Source: Candidatus Thiodiazotropha endolucinida (GTDB lineage: Bacteria > Pseudomonadota > Gammaproteobacteria > Chromatiales > Chromatiaceae). Taken from it: a DNA stretch of 64,000 bases. The notes under the pieces were generated by a model that did not search any database, had not been told where the DNA came from, and was given only the letters and a program-made list of their open reading frames with translations. Positions 45,774 through 56,256 of this stretch are shown here, in pieces (positions within the stretch are counted from its first letter, which is position 1; every line of letters begins with the position of its first letter). The DNA is taken from the NCBI RefSeq assembly GCF_001715975.1, contig NZ_MARB01000004.1, positions 62,001-126,000 of the forward strand, in the 5' to 3' direction. The position numbers and the translations under genes are program-made.

Positions 45774-47243
45774 ATGAATCAGTTCAAGCCCACCATGTCC
45801 CGGCTGTTTCAACCTATCGCAGATCAGCGATTGGTGAGCTGGTTGTTTCTGCGTCTGCTGGCCCTTGTCTATCTGGCGGCCTTTGCCTCTCTGTCGGTGC
45901 AGATCACCGGCCTGGTTGGTGAATCGGGTATCCTGCCGCTAAGTGAACATTTTAGTCTGGCTGGGGAGCATTATGGGGAGAGAGCCCGGTTATGGTTTCC
46001 ATCCATCTTCTGGATAACAGGGACCAGTGACCTGGCTCTAAAGAGCGTGAGCCTGCTGGGAATTCTGTTCTCATTGATCCTGCTGTTTGGTCGTTGGCAA
46101 AGATTGACACTTATACTGCTGTTTTTGCTCTATCTCTCGCTTTATCACGCCGGACAGATTTTTACCAACTTTCAATGGGACACGCTGTTGTTGGAAACAG
46201 GATTTCTCGCAATTTTCTTAGTGGGCGGGGGAAATCTGTTACTGATATTCTTGTTCGATTGGTTGTTGTTTCGATTGCGTTTCATGTCCGGTGTCTTCAA
46301 ATTGGTCAGCGGCGATCCATCCTGGTCAGGATTGACAGCCCTTAACCACTACTTTGAAACACAACCACTACCACATATTGGCGCCTGGTACGCCCATCAG
46401 CTGCCGGAACTGATCCTCAAAGCCGGTGTGATTCTGACCCTGTTCAGTGAGCTGCTGGTACCATTCCTGATCTTTTTTCCGCGTCGTTTCCGTTACCTTG
46501 CAGCAGGCACCACTATCCTGATGCAACTACTGATCATCGCGACCAGCAATCACAATTTCATCAACCTGCTGACTATCATTTTATGCCTGTTTCTACTGCA
46601 CGATCCGTTGTTGAAACGGATGCTTCCTGCCTCGCTCCAAGAGCGGATTGAAACGCCAGTTCAATCACCCGGACGATTACGGACAGCTCTGATCGTGACC
46701 GCATCGCTACTCATCGTGCCAGCCAGCCTGATCAGTTTTGGCGCTAATCTTGTTCGGACCCAGACAGTGCCAGCAGTGATTCAGGACTTTAGTAAAACCG
46801 TGCAACGGTTCGGTATCGGCCATATCTTCCATATCTTTCCCACCATGCAAACCGAGAGACATGAGCTTGTCATTCAAGGATCTAATGACGGTCAATCGTG
46901 GCTGACCTATGACTTTAAATATAAACCCGGTGATCCAACCCGGGCACCCGGGATGATCATCCCTCATCAGCCACGACTCGACTGGATGATCTGGTTCGTA
47001 CCCACTCAACAACCGTTGCAAATGAACTGGTTCGGCCGCTTTATAGAACGGTTGCACCAGGGATCGGAGACAGTCACAGCACTACTGGAGCATAATCCCT
47101 TCCCCGATGGCCCTCCACGGTACCTTCGGGTGGACAGCTTCGAATACCGCTTCACTACCGTCGAAGAGCGGGGGCAAAGCGGTAATTGGTGGCATATGGA
47201 GTATCAGGGGTTCTTCCCAAAGGTGGCGCCGAGGATACCCTAG
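45774..47243 (+). CDS. Lipase maturation factor (LMF1)-like integral membrane protein
   Basis: About 489-aa membrane protein with 8-10 helices and a soluble C-terminal domain. The family block FMSGVFKLVSGDPSWSGLTALNHYFETQPLP and the helix-loop NHNFINLLTI are typical of the LMF1 family. The C-terminal beta-rich part includes IQGSNDGQSWLTYDFKYKPGDP and RLDWMIWFVP. In animals LMF1 acts in lipase folding in the ER; bacterial homologues are uncharacterised. The frame is open back to 45606 but the earlier part does not look coding. I favour ATG 45774; ATG 45795 is possible. Confidence 0.8.
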   Translation: MNQFKPTMSRLFQPIADQRLVSWLFLRLLALVYLAAFASLSVQITGLVGESGILPLSEHFSLAGEHYGERARLWFPSIFWITGTSDLALKSVSLLGILFSLILLFGRWQRLTLILLFLLYLSLYHAGQIFTNFQWDTLLLETGFLAIFLVGGGNLLLIFLFDWLLFRLRFMSGVFKLVSGDPSWSGLTALNHYFETQPLPHIGAWYAHQLPELILKAGVILTLFSELLVPFLIFFPRRFRYLAAGTTILMQLLIIATSNHNFINLLTIILCLFLLHDPLLKRMLPASLQERIETPVQSPGRLRTALIVTASLLIVPASLISFGANLVRTQTVPAVIQDFSKTVQRFGIGHIFHIFPTMQTERHELVIQGSNDGQSWLTYDFKYKPGDPTRAPGMIIPHQPRLDWMIWFVPTQQPLQMNWFGRFIERLHQGSETVTALLEHNPFPDGPPRYLRVDSFEYRFTTVEERGQSGNWWHMEYQGFFPKVAPRIP

Positions 47244-47266
47244 GGACTTATACTCAATTGAAGTAC

Positions 47267-47500
47267 TTAATTAGGGTGGTTGGAAATTACCCGCCTCAGT
47301 TGGTGATGGTATGAGCCTGAGAGAATCTCTTCCGCCCTGGAGACCATGTGCCTGATATCGAGGATGGTCGCCTCAATGGGAAACTGCTTGATACCATAGA
47401 CCTCATTACCCTTGAATTCAGCTTCGAAGCCGCAGCTGTGGCTTATCAGGCTAAGGTCGGCATCGATATTCCAACCATCATTTTGATCAATCTGAACCAT
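47267..47500 (-). CDS. Small hypothetical protein (77 aa)
   Basis: The ATG at 47500 is preceded by AAAGGA with 8-nt spacing, a strong binding site. The product begins MVQIDQNDGWNIDADLSLI and contains one Cys, two predicted strands and a C-terminal helix with SRAEEILSG. No family recognised. It lies at the end of, and antisense to, the LMF1-like gene with 23 nt between stops. Confidence 0.55.
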   Translation of the reverse strand: MVQIDQNDGWNIDADLSLISHSCGFEAEFKGNEVYGIKQFPIEATILDIRHMVSRAEEILSGSYHHQLRRVISNHPN

Positions 47501-47787
47501 CGAAATCGTCCTTTTTCGAAAACACCATAAATATTAGTTCTGCTGGATACTATCACCAAAAACGGTGGTTGTGACTAGGGAGTCGTCGGTTTGTCGGCTT
47601 AACGGTAGGAAAAAGTAGATGAGCTGACTGGATGATAAAACCCTACCAGATACCATTGGTTGATAGCATATACCTATTTTATACTGGCGTACGCCTTTAG
47701 TTCCCAGGCAGCCCAATTCAATACACTGTTTTCATTGGAAATGATTGATTCAATATCCTGGCATCCAAGTGACACAAAGAGAAAAAC

Positions 47788-48135
47788 ATGATGGTAAAAC
47801 TTTACGGCATACCTAATTGCGATACGATGAAAAAGGCCATTCGATGGCTGGGTGAGCACGGCATCACCTATCAGTTTCACAACTATAAAAAAGTCGGGGT
47901 TGATGAAAAACTGTTACGCCAATGGGTCGATAGGGTTGGCTGGGAGGCCCTGCTCAACCGTCGCGGTATGATGTGGCGTAGACTGGACGATAGCGTGAAG
48001 GCTGAAATCAATGAAGAGAGCGCCATTCGCGTCATGTTGGAGACGCCATCAATCATCAAAAGACCGGTACTCGAGACAGATAAAACGCTGAATGTGGGAT
48101 TCACGGAGGAGGCCTATTCCAAGCTATTCAGTTAG
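47788..48135 (+). CDS. yffB: ArsC/Spx-family protein YffB-like
   Basis: 115-aa thioredoxin-fold protein of the arsenate reductase/Spx family. The active-site region is YGIPNCDTMKKAIRWL, with a single catalytic-type Cys, and the FHNYKKVGVDEKLLRQWV and IIKRPVLET segments are as in YffB. YffB of E. coli is commonly beside the lysine-pathway gene dapE; here the neighbour is dapL, so the association with lysine biosynthesis is kept with a different enzyme. Function is unproven; a GSH-dependent thiol reductase has been suggested for the family. Confidence 0.85.
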   Translation: MMVKLYGIPNCDTMKKAIRWLGEHGITYQFHNYKKVGVDEKLLRQWVDRVGWEALLNRRGMMWRRLDDSVKAEINEESAIRVMLETPSIIKRPVLETDKTLNVGFTEEAYSKLFS

Positions 48136-48227
48136 GGGATGAAATCCTGTCCGTATCGGTAACCTACTCTCCAACTCACCCATAATCTCTGTATAATGGC
48201 CCGTTTTTCGGTTTCCTGAGGTGTAGC

Positions 48228-49448
48228 ATGATCAAGATCAATGAGAACTATAAGAAACTCCAGGCTTCATACCTGTTCTCAGACATTGCAAAACGTGTTG
48301 CCGCTTTTCAGCAGGCCAATCCCGACAAGCACATAATCCGCCTGGGTATAGGCGACGTCACCCGCGCTCTGCCGGATGCCTGCATCAAAGCCTTTCATGC
48401 GGCCATTGACGAAATGGCCAATGACGCCACATTCCATGGATATGGCCCTGAACAGGGCTATGACTTTCTGCGGAAGGCGATTGCCGAGGGGGATTTCCAA
48501 TCCCGGGGCTGCAATATCGAAGCCGATGAGATCTTTGTCAGCGATGGCGCCAAATGCGACTCCGGCAATTTTCAGGAGATATTCGCCAACGACATTCGGG
48601 TCGCTATTCCGGATCCTGTCTATCCGGTCTATGTGGACACCAACGTGATGGCGGGTCGGACGGGGGAAGCCGAAGCGGGACGCTACACGGGTCTCACCTA
48701 CCTGGAAGGCACCCGGGAGAACGGTTTCATCCCCGATCTTCCCAGTGCGCCGGTTGACCTGATCTATCTCTGTTTCCCCAACAATCCGACAGGCGCAACC
48801 GCAACCAAGGAACAGTTGAAGCAGTGGGTCGAATACGCCAAAAACAACAAGGCCCTGATCCTGTTCGATGCCGCTTACGAAGCCTTTGTGCAGGATGAAC
48901 GTCTTCCTCGCTCAATTTACGAGATTGAGGGCGCCGATGAGGTGGCTGTGGAGTTCCGCAGTTTCTCCAAAAACGCAGGGTTCACAGGAACACGCTGTGC
49001 CTATACCGTTGTTCCCAAGGCTTGCAAGGCATATACAACATCCGGAGAAGCGGTCTCGATCCAGGATCTCTGGAACCGTCGCCATACCACCAAGTTCAAT
49101 AGCGTCTCCTACCCCGTCCAACGTGCCGCCGAGGCTGTCTACAGTGAAGAGGGACGCACGCAGATAAGTGAGCTGGTGGGCTACTATCTCAATAATGCCA
49201 AATTTATCCGTGATCAGATGGAGGGTCTGGGTTATAACTGCATTGGCGGTGAGAACTCACCCTATATCTGGATCGACGCCCAGGGCGACTCATGGGACCT
49301 CTTCGATATGCTGCTCAATAAGGCCGGTGTGGTCTGTACCCCGGGTGCCGGTTTCGGCAAATGTGGGGAGGGTTATATCCGCATCAGTGCATTCAACAGC
49401 TTTGAAAATGTACAGGACGCCATGAAAAGAATCAGTGGAGCCCTATAG
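48228..49448 (+). CDS. dapL: LL-diaminopimelate aminotransferase
   Basis: PLP enzyme converting tetrahydrodipicolinate to LL-diaminopimelate in one step, bypassing the DapD/DapC/DapE acyl route. 406 aa. The DapL-specific start [18 protein letters not shown], the [13 protein letters not shown] segment, [18 protein letters not shown] and the Schiff-base Lys248 in [12 protein letters not shown] identify it. GAGG stands 6 nt before the ATG. The stop shares one base with the lysA start, so the two form a lysine operon. DapL is rare in Gammaproteobacteria, so the gene may have been acquired. Confidence 0.93.
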   Translation: MIKINENYKKLQASYLFSDIAKRVAAFQQANPDKHIIRLGIGDVTRALPDACIKAFHAAIDEMANDATFHGYGPEQGYDFLRKAIAEGDFQSRGCNIEADEIFVSDGAKCDSGNFQEIFANDIRVAIPDPVYPVYVDTNVMAGRTGEAEAGRYTGLTYLEGTRENGFIPDLPSAPVDLIYLCFPNNPTGATATKEQLKQWVEYAKNNKALILFDAAYEAFVQDERLPRSIYEIEGADEVAVEFRSFSKNAGFTGTRCAYTVVPKACKAYTTSGEAVSIQDLWNRRHTTKFNSVSYPVQRAAEAVYSEEGRTQISELVGYYLNNAKFIRDQMEGLGYNCIGGENSPYIWIDAQGDSWDLFDMLLNKAGVVCTPGAGFGKCGEGYIRISAFNSFENVQDAMKRISGAL

Positions 49449-50704
49449 TGCCCATTTCAGCAGAACTGTCCAATCGTCTCGCGGGGTCGCTCGAGGAGAT
49501 CGTCGAACACTTTGGCACTCCGTTTCATCTCTACGATGAAAAGGGTATCAGAGAGAACGGCGAAGCACTCATCCGGGCGTTTGAGGAGGTTGAATCCTTT
49601 CGAGAGTATTTTGCTGTCAAGGCACTGCCGAATCCTACGATTATGAAGATCATGCAGGATCTCGGTTTCGGTTTCGATTGCAGCTCTATCGCTGAGCTAT
49701 TACTGAGCCGACAGATCGGAGCCAGCGGTGAACAAATCATGTTTACATCCAACAACACCAGTGCGGCTGAGTTCGCAGTGGCGGAGGCGGATGGGGGTTG
49801 CGTGCTTAATCTTGACGATATCTCACTGATCGACAAGGTACCCCGGATGCCGGAACTGATCTGTTTTCGCTACAACCCGGGAGAGCGGCGTAGTGGCAAC
49901 AGCATCATCGGCAATCCGATCGAAGCAAAATATGGTGTCGCTCACGATCAGCTGCTTGAAGCCTACCAAAAGGCCATGCAGCGGGGAGCCCGCCGCTTCG
50001 GACTTCACACCATGCTGGCATCCAACGAACTCAACCACGCCTATATGGTTGAAACCGCGCGCATGCTGCTGGACAGGGTCGTCTCGCTCTCTGAGAAACT
50101 CGGTATACAATTTGAGTTCATCAATATCGGTGGCGGTCTGGGAATTCCCTATCGTCCCCAGGAAAAACCTCTCGATATTGTCAGTATGGGACGTGAGATT
50201 GCAGATCTGTTCCGCTCCTTCAAGGCACATCACGGTTATGCACCTAAGCTCTTTCTCGAAAGCGGGCGCTACATCACCGGTCCCTACGGCGTACTGATTA
50301 CCCGCGCCATCAACCGCAAGGAGATCTATCGCACCTATGTAGGGGTGGACTCCTGCATGTCATCATTGATGAGGCCGGGCATGTATGGCGCCTATCACCA
50401 TATCTCGGTGCTCGGTAAGCAGGGTGAACAGGAGACAGTGGATGTCGTGGGGTCTTTGTGTGAGAACAATGATAAGTTCGCCGTTCAACGTCCATTGCCG
50501 GCTATCCAGGATGGCGATATCCTCATCATTCACGACGCCGGCGCCCATGGCCATGCGATGGGCTTCAATTATAACGGTAAGACGCGGCCCAAAGAGCTAC
50601 TGTTGCGTAGTGACGGCAGTGTGGATCTGATTCGTCGTGAAGAGACCATCGATGATATCTTCACTACACTGAACTTCGAGCCTGACCGGTTTATACCCGG
50701 TTGA
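49448..50704 (+). CDS. lysA: Diaminopimelate decarboxylase
   Basis: Last step of lysine synthesis, meso-diaminopimelate to lysine. 418 aa, fold-type III PLP enzyme. The PLP Lys58 is in FAVKALPNP, HTMLASNE carries the barrel His, INIGGGLGIPY is the phosphate-binding Gly motif, and VGSLCENNDKFA carries the partner-subunit catalytic Cys. The start is the GTG at 49448 overlapping the dapL TAG. A related group (carboxynorspermidine decarboxylases) is less likely given the dapL neighbour. No terminator is obvious; a REP-like repeat follows. Confidence 0.87.
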   Translation: MPISAELSNRLAGSLEEIVEHFGTPFHLYDEKGIRENGEALIRAFEEVESFREYFAVKALPNPTIMKIMQDLGFGFDCSSIAELLLSRQIGASGEQIMFTSNNTSAAEFAVAEADGGCVLNLDDISLIDKVPRMPELICFRYNPGERRSGNSIIGNPIEAKYGVAHDQLLEAYQKAMQRGARRFGLHTMLASNELNHAYMVETARMLLDRVVSLSEKLGIQFEFINIGGGLGIPYRPQEKPLDIVSMGREIADLFRSFKAHHGYAPKLFLESGRYITGPYGVLITRAINRKEIYRTYVGVDSCMSSLMRPGMYGAYHHISVLGKQGEQETVDVVGSLCENNDKFAVQRPLPAIQDGDILIIHDAGAHGHAMGFNYNGKTRPKELLLRSDGSVDLIRREETIDDIFTTLNFEPDRFIPG

Positions 50705-50740
50705 GCAGCCGCAATCCCAGGCATGTCATCCTTTTTGATC

Positions 50741-50828
50741 GCTTCGCTCCCCGCACTCCTTCGTGGGAACCGATATCTTGCTCTGCTATCTCGCTGACAA
50801 CTACGTTCCCACGCAGGAGATGGGAACG
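50741..50828. repeat. REP-like palindromic repeat, copy 2
   Basis: CTCCTTCGTGGGAAC (50756-50770) and GTTCCCACGCAGGAG (50805-50819) are inverted repeats matching at 14 of 15 positions. The flanking GCTTCGCTCCCCGCAC (50741-50756) resembles, in reverse complement, the second part of copy 1 at 39.4 kb. The rest of the 352-base gap downstream of lysA shows no gene. Confidence 0.55.
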
Positions 50829-51056
50829 ATACAAACCAACGATCGGCAATCACGAATAACAATCCCTAATTGTTTCCAGATCATTGATATTTCTAAAAAG
50901 TCCTTTAATTCTCGTATGTTGCAATTAACCGTTATTTGTGTGGTGGTTCTCAAATTGGCGCGATAAACCATTTCTATACTCAAGGTTCAAAACCCAATAC
51001 CGCTGTCCTCATACATAGCATCGAGTCGTCAAAATAATCAAATCGGGAGAATACCC

Positions 51057-51836
51057 ATGGAGTTAATTGCTGTCGTTACCACCTTCGTACTGATCGGCTT
51101 GTTTTTAGTATATAAGCACACGCTGTTCACCCCAGCCAAAAGCAACAAGATCAATATCGAAAATTTCCAGGAACAGATCGAAACGGCCCTGAATCTGCCC
51201 CGTGATTCGGAAGAGGATTGGCAAAATGAACCTGCCACCGAATCGATGCTCCAGGAGATGGCGGATCGGGGCATCTGGTTGGATCAAAAACTGACCAAGG
51301 GCCAGGCCATGAACATCCTCGGTCTGTTCACGCCACCCGACGGCAGGCAGGTTGATATCCTGAAACACTTCAATATCCCCTACTCATTCAAGATGAATCA
51401 GACCATGGCCTACTATCTGATTCGGGAACTGTTCAAGGATCCGGCAAAGGTTACCGAGTGGAACAACCGTCCACCCACCACCACCGTGCGCCAGGGCCTG
51501 CTGTTTATGGAAGGGAAGTTAATCAGCGGCATGACCCATGTTGAGGCCCAGAGCAGGCTCGACAAGCTGGGTATGGAGCGCCCGGAACAGTACCGGGAGT
51601 GGAAACAGATCGACCGACTGTTTCTCGAAACCAATAATCCGGAAGTGCGGGCGAAATACCAAGTTCGAAAAATCACCTGGAAGCGCTTTTTTGAGAGCTA
51701 TGACGCGGTGAAAGCGACAGGAATCAATCCACGCGCAATGAGTGGCGAACACATCATCGAATACACGCTGAGACAAGATGACAGCATCGTCACACATGCC
51801 AAGATTCGCGAGGCGATGCAGCCTGCTTCCTCCTGA
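51057..51836 (+). CDS. Membrane-anchored protein of unknown function (259 aa)
   Basis: One N-terminal membrane helix (about residues 3-20, ELIAVVTTFVLIGLFLVY) followed by a soluble, mainly helical domain. Two short segments resemble each other: LTKGQAMNILGLF and MTHVEAQSRLDKLGM, suggesting a repeated helical unit. GGGAGAA lies 5 nt before the ATG. No known domain is recognised; no transport or catalytic motif is visible. It stands alone between the lysine pair and the copper ATPase region. Confidence 0.7.
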   Translation: MELIAVVTTFVLIGLFLVYKHTLFTPAKSNKINIENFQEQIETALNLPRDSEEDWQNEPATESMLQEMADRGIWLDQKLTKGQAMNILGLFTPPDGRQVDILKHFNIPYSFKMNQTMAYYLIRELFKDPAKVTEWNNRPPTTTVRQGLLFMEGKLISGMTHVEAQSRLDKLGMERPEQYREWKQIDRLFLETNNPEVRAKYQVRKITWKRFFESYDAVKATGINPRAMSGEHIIEYTLRQDDSIVTHAKIREAMQPASS

Positions 51837-51896
51837 ATAGAAATGATTATTTAAGCTGCTTAATCCGTTGACAGGGATGTCAATCGGCCCTTTCGA

Positions 51897-52208
51897 TCAT
51901 GCATAGACATCGATACCGAGGACTTCACTGACATAGTCTCTCTCCCGTTCCGTTTGCACCGACTGGTATGAAGAGAGTGCGCGCTGTTTTCGAGGGTCGT
52001 CGCTGACTTGAGTGAAGGTCGGTCCCGATCGCTGACGTTGTAACAACTGTTCCGCCCGTTTCACTTGCTCCAGGCTGTGTAGTGTGGGCGCGATTTCAGC
52101 GACTTGGGAAGCGAGCGGCAGCGTTTGAGTCATCCGCGCTGCGCTCTCCCGCTGCTGTTCCAGCGAGACGGTCATGGATGGCAATGTCAGAGAATGGGAT
52201 ATCTGCAT
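51897..52208 (-). CDS. Small uncharacterised protein (103 aa)
   Basis: Gln/Ser/Arg-rich soluble protein that looks partly disordered, with a helical centre (LHSLEQVKRAEQLLQRQR) and a conserved-looking end RALSSYQSVQTERERDYVSEVLGIDVYA written here in two parts: RALSSYQSVQTERER and DYVSEVLGIDVYA. The G-I-D-x-Y-A terminus is familiar from uncharacterised gammaproteobacterial proteins, but I know no function. It follows the copper ATPase on the same strand after 33 nt and may be cotranscribed. Confidence 0.55.
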   Translation of the reverse strand: MQISHSLTLPSMTVSLEQQRESAARMTQTLPLASQVAEIAPTLHSLEQVKRAEQLLQRQRSGPTFTQVSDDPRKQRALSSYQSVQTERERDYVSEVLGIDVYA

Positions 52209-52241
52209 TGTTTGCTCAAAAAGCTAATCCGCCGGCCATCC

Positions 52242-55199
52242 TCAATTCGAGACTGATTCCACACTGTAACCAGCTTCAACGACCGCATCGACCAGGGCCG
52301 TCTGATCCGCGGTGCCGGTAACCAAGGCCTGACCGTCTTCCAGACTGACTTCCGCATTCACTACACCAGGTTGGGCCTGCAGGGCTTTGGTGACGTTCAT
52401 AACACAGTGGGGACAGGTCATGCCGTTAACTTTCAGCGTGATACTCAAGGGTGCCTCCTTCGAGGATTGAAAAAAACGTAATCTGTTGGCATTGGTGACA
52501 ACGGTTACCGACGAAAGTGCCATCGCCGCACTGGCGAACATGGGTGGTAACAACCAACCCGTGAGTGGATAGAGCACACCCGCTGCCATCGGAATGCCTA
52601 TCACATTATAGATAAATGCGCCAAAAAGGTTCTGTTTAATATTCTTTAATGTTGATCTGGATAATGCAATTGCAGTCGAAACATTGAGCAATGAGTCGCC
52701 GACCAGGGTGATATCGGCATTTTCTATGGCCACATCGGTACCACTGCCTATGGCAAAGCCGGTATCCGCCTGCGCCAACGCGGGGGCGTCATTGACACCG
52801 TCGCCCACCATTCCAACCCGACAGCCCCGTTGCTGTAATTCCTTCACTACTTCGAGCTTCTCTGATGGCAGGAGTTCACTGTGGACCTCGTCTATCCTTA
52901 ATGCCCTGGCCACCGCTTCCGCGGTCGCGCGATTGTCTCCGCTGCAGATAACCACCTCAACCCCTTGCTTCCTGAGGGATTCCACTGCCGCCAGACTGTC
53001 ATGACGCAACGGATCCTTGAGTATCAGCAGCCCCATGAAGATCCCATCGCGCATCACCCATACAGGTGTACCCGCTTGATCGGCCTCCCGCTCGGCATGG
53101 CCCAGCAGATCCGAAGGGGGAGTAAGACGATTTACGCTCAGGAGCTGATTCCCGCCCAACTCCACCGACAACCCGGCTATGGACCCTTTCACACCCCGAC
53201 CTGGATGGGAGTCAAAGGACTCTACGGGGAGCAGTTCAATCCCGATCTGGTGTGCATAATCGACAATCGCCTCCGCCAGTGGGTGTGATGCATATGATTC
53301 AACACTGGCCGCGAGAGTGACGAGTTCATTCCTCTCCACACCCGGGACTGGATAGAGCGAGGTCACCGTCGGAGCACCCCGGGTAAGCGTGCCGGTCTTA
53401 TCGACGACCAGGTGGGTCAACGCACTTGCCCGCTGCAGCCCTTCGCTGTTGCGGATCAGGATATTCAACTGAGCGGCTCGACTGGTCCCCACCATAATGG
53501 CAATGGGTGTCGCCAATCCCAGGGCACAGGGACAGGCGATAACCAATACCGCGATACTGGCGGTAAGGGCATAGGGCAGAGCCGGCACCGGAGCCAGAAT
53601 CAGCCAAACGAAGAATGTGATCACGGCGATCATGACAACCACAGGCACAAAGATCGCGGAGACCTTGTCCACAAGACGGGCAATGGGGGGTTTGCTCATC
53701 TGGGCCTTGCGCACCATCGCGATGATATGGGCAAGCGTTGTCTCCTCTCCGAGCCGGGTCACCCGATAACGCAGATTACCGTTGCGGTTTATCGTGCCCC
53801 CGGTGACGATATCCCCCGGTTGTTTGCTGACCGGCAGCGATTCTCCGGTCAGCATCGACTCATCCACCGTCGACGTCCCCTCGATCACCTCACCATCGAT
53901 GGGGATACGCTCTCCAGGACGCACCTGAATCCGGTCGCCCACCCGCAGCAGTGAAACCGGGACGGCCACCTCCTTCCCTTGGTGGATGACCTGTGCAATC
54001 TTCGGCGCCAGTCCCACAAGGGCGCCAACCGCTTCACTGGTGGTTCGTTTGGCCCGCGTCTCCAGCACATGGCCAAACTGGAGGAACGCGAGAATCAATA
54101 CGGATGCGTCGAAATAGAGCTTATCCGTTCGCAGCAGCCCTTCCGGCTGAATCACAAGAAGCAGTGAGGCAAACCAGGCCGTTCCGGTCCCCAATGCCAC
54201 CAGCGTATCCATATTGGCAGAGAGATGTCTGGCCTGTTTCCAGGCACCCAGATAGTAGTGGCCACCGCTGAATCGCATGATGATCAGACACAGGATCGCG
54301 ATACCCAGCCAGAAACTCTCACCCCCGGACTCACTCAGCCGCGGAGTATGACCAGTCATTTCAGCCGCCATCAGGCTGATGCCCGCAACACCGGCAAGCA
54401 GCGCCCGCTGCCAGGCACGCCTGACTTCAGCCGCCGCCACAGCGGCCTCCTCCTCATAGGGGTCGATGAACGGTTCCATCAGGCTTGCTGATATGCCCGC
54501 CTCACCCAACCGGATCATCAGTTGTGCGGGATGTAGCCTGGTCTGAATGCGCCAAACACCCTTCTCTCTATGCAGGCCGGCATTCGGGTCAAGTGCCTCA
54601 AACAGTTGCGATAAGCGGGCTTGCTGTTCATCTTCGGCAAGACCGGTGATCGCTAACAGCAACTCATCTGGTGTCTGGTGAGTAACGTCAAGGCGGGCAT
54701 TGTAACCCTGATCGATCACCGTGTTGACCACCCTCTCCGGATCACCGCCGATCACCTGGGCACGTTTTTCCACCAGGTTGACCTGCGCCTCCGAAACGCC
54801 ATCCACCGAAAGGATGGCCCGCTCCACCGCGGCGACACAGCTGGCGCAGGTCATATCATCGATGGTCAGGGTGTAGCCATCAGTCAGCGTCGGCGCCGCC
54901 GGGTCGCTGTGATTCTGAAGATCTGTGGCTGGCAGCGGACAATGTGTTGCGGTGTCGGCAAGCGATTGTGCATCATACCCGGCCTCCTTGATCGCAGCCA
55001 TTGCCAGATCGGGACTTCCCCCGAGGATCCTGGCGCTGTTGGATGCCAGGCTGACTTCCACCTGCACCACATCCGGCAGGCTGGCAACCGCCTTCTCCAC
55101 CGCAGCCACGCAGTGCTGACAGGACATGCCTGTAATCGACAGTTGATAGGGAACCGCTAGCGGCGTCATTTCCGTTTTAGCTGGCTGATCTGAAGGCAT
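52242..55199 (-). CDS. copA: Copper-translocating P1B-type ATPase with N- and C-terminal metal-binding domains
   Basis: 985-aa inner-membrane ATPase exporting Cu(I). Two N-terminal HMA domains carry GMSCQHC (Cys27/30) and DMTCASC (Cys118/121). A third, degenerate HMA-like fold without CxxC covers about 175-240. Then come eight membrane helices with the CPC motif ([13 protein letters not shown]), the phosphorylation site DKTGTL and [10 protein letters not shown]. Uncommonly, a complete extra HMA (GMTCPHC) forms the C-terminus, about 914-985. No CueR-type regulator is adjacent. Two nearby downstream Met codons could also serve as start. Confidence 0.93.
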   Translation of the reverse strand: MPSDQPAKTEMTPLAVPYQLSITGMSCQHCVAAVEKAVASLPDVVQVEVSLASNSARILGGSPDLAMAAIKEAGYDAQSLADTATHCPLPATDLQNHSDPAAPTLTDGYTLTIDDMTCASCVAAVERAILSVDGVSEAQVNLVEKRAQVIGGDPERVVNTVIDQGYNARLDVTHQTPDELLLAITGLAEDEQQARLSQLFEALDPNAGLHREKGVWRIQTRLHPAQLMIRLGEAGISASLMEPFIDPYEEEAAVAAAEVRRAWQRALLAGVAGISLMAAEMTGHTPRLSESGGESFWLGIAILCLIIMRFSGGHYYLGAWKQARHLSANMDTLVALGTGTAWFASLLLVIQPEGLLRTDKLYFDASVLILAFLQFGHVLETRAKRTTSEAVGALVGLAPKIAQVIHQGKEVAVPVSLLRVGDRIQVRPGERIPIDGEVIEGTSTVDESMLTGESLPVSKQPGDIVTGGTINRNGNLRYRVTRLGEETTLAHIIAMVRKAQMSKPPIARLVDKVSAIFVPVVVMIAVITFFVWLILAPVPALPYALTASIAVLVIACPCALGLATPIAIMVGTSRAAQLNILIRNSEGLQRASALTHLVVDKTGTLTRGAPTVTSLYPVPGVERNELVTLAASVESYASHPLAEAIVDYAHQIGIELLPVESFDSHPGRGVKGSIAGLSVELGGNQLLSVNRLTPPSDLLGHAEREADQAGTPVWVMRDGIFMGLLILKDPLRHDSLAAVESLRKQGVEVVICSGDNRATAEAVARALRIDEVHSELLPSEKLEVVKELQQRGCRVGMVGDGVNDAPALAQADTGFAIGSGTDVAIENADITLVGDSLLNVSTAIALSRSTLKNIKQNLFGAFIYNVIGIPMAAGVLYPLTGWLLPPMFASAAMALSSVTVVTNANRLRFFQSSKEAPLSITLKVNGMTCPHCVMNVTKALQAQPGVVNAEVSLEDGQALVTGTADQTALVDAVVEAGYSVESVSN

Positions 55200-55274
55200 G
55201 GTTGGTAGTGAGGATCACATGGCGCACTGATTAATTCGGGGCCTGGTGCACCACTGATTCCCCTGCTCCTTACT

Positions 55275-55619
55275 CTAGCCGGGAGGCCATTTCATATGGC
55301 GGCCACCCAGCAGGTGCAGATGGATATGGAAAACCGACTGCCCAGCGTCCTCGTTACAGTTGATGACTGTGCGGTAACCCACCTCATCAATCCCTTCCTC
55401 TTTAGCCACCCTCTGCGCTGCCAGGATGAGCTTGCCCATCAACGCCTCATCATCGGATTCGAGATCGTTGAGGGTGGAGATATGCCGTTTGGGGATGACC
55501 AATATATGGATCGGGGCTTGTGGACTGATGTCCCGGAAGGCAAGCAGTTCATCATCTTCATAAACCTTGTCGGGTTTAATCTCGCCATTGACAAACTTAC
55601 AGAAAAGGCAGTCGCTCAT
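55275..55619 (-). CDS. Histidine triad (HIT/HINT) nucleotide-binding protein
   Basis: 114-aa purine nucleoside phosphoramidase of the HINT branch. CLFCKFVNGEI opens the protein and RDISPQAPIHILVIPKRHI is the nucleotide-site strand. The triad HIHLHLLGG (His98/100/102) is complete and the protein ends with the typical WPPG. It lies 10 nt downstream of recR. Confidence 0.93.
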   Translation of the reverse strand: MSDCLFCKFVNGEIKPDKVYEDDELLAFRDISPQAPIHILVIPKRHISTLNDLESDDEALMGKLILAAQRVAKEEGIDEVGYRTVINCNEDAGQSVFHIHLHLLGGRHMKWPPG

Positions 55620-55628
55620 ACTCTCTCC

Positions 55629-56225
55629 TCAAAATTCCGATCGCCCTCGAAAGGCGTGCGCCAATGTTGCACCATCCACATATTCCAACTCCCCGCCCAT
55701 GGGAACACCCTGGGCGATTCGGGTAGTTTTTATCTTGCGGGTCTCTGCCATGTCATGAATATATTGCGCAGTCGCTTCACCTTCAATTGTCGGATTGGTG
55801 GCAAGAATAATCTCTTTGACCTCGCCCTCGGCAAAACGCTCATCCAGATGATCAAGTCCGATCTCCTTCGGGCCTATGCCGTCCAGGGGCGAGAGATGGC
55901 CGCCTAAAACAAAATAGCAGCCCCGGTAGTCGATGGCCTGTTCGATCATGGCCTGGTCGGCAGGTGTTTCAACGATGCAGAGCTGTGTCGGGTCTCGCTC
56001 CGGGTTGGCACACAGCCGACACAGCCCGGACTCACTGAGGGTACGGCAGCGAGAACAGTGTCCGATACTCTCCATGGCTTGCGCTAGAACCCTTGACAGC
56101 TCCCTGCCTCCATCGCGATCCCTCTCCAAGAGATGATAGGCCATCCGCTGCGCACTCTTCGCACCCACACCGGGGAGACATCTCAGGGCGGAGATCAACT
56201 GCTGCAGCAGTGAGGGACTAGGCAT
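55629..56225 (-). CDS. recR: Recombination mediator RecR
   Basis: Acts with RecF/RecO in loading RecA on gapped DNA. 198 aa. An N-terminal helix-hairpin-helix ([20 protein letters not shown]) is followed by a four-Cys zinc finger ([16 protein letters not shown]) and a Toprim domain ([27 protein letters not shown]). Part of the conserved dnaX-ybaB-recR block; it starts 31 nt after ybaB. Confidence 0.95.
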   Translation of the reverse strand: MPSPSLLQQLISALRCLPGVGAKSAQRMAYHLLERDRDGGRELSRVLAQAMESIGHCSRCRTLSESGLCRLCANPERDPTQLCIVETPADQAMIEQAIDYRGCYFVLGGHLSPLDGIGPKEIGLDHLDERFAEGEVKEIILATNPTIEGEATAQYIHDMAETRKIKTTRIAQGVPMGGELEYVDGATLAHAFRGRSEF

Positions 56226-56256
56226 GGCAAATCCCGTTTAAAAAATTCATATCGCC

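Noticed and set aside
48136-48227. Lysine riboswitch before dapL-lysA
   Set aside because: The gap is only 92 nt, too short for a lysine aptamer plus expression platform, and no conserved core is seen.
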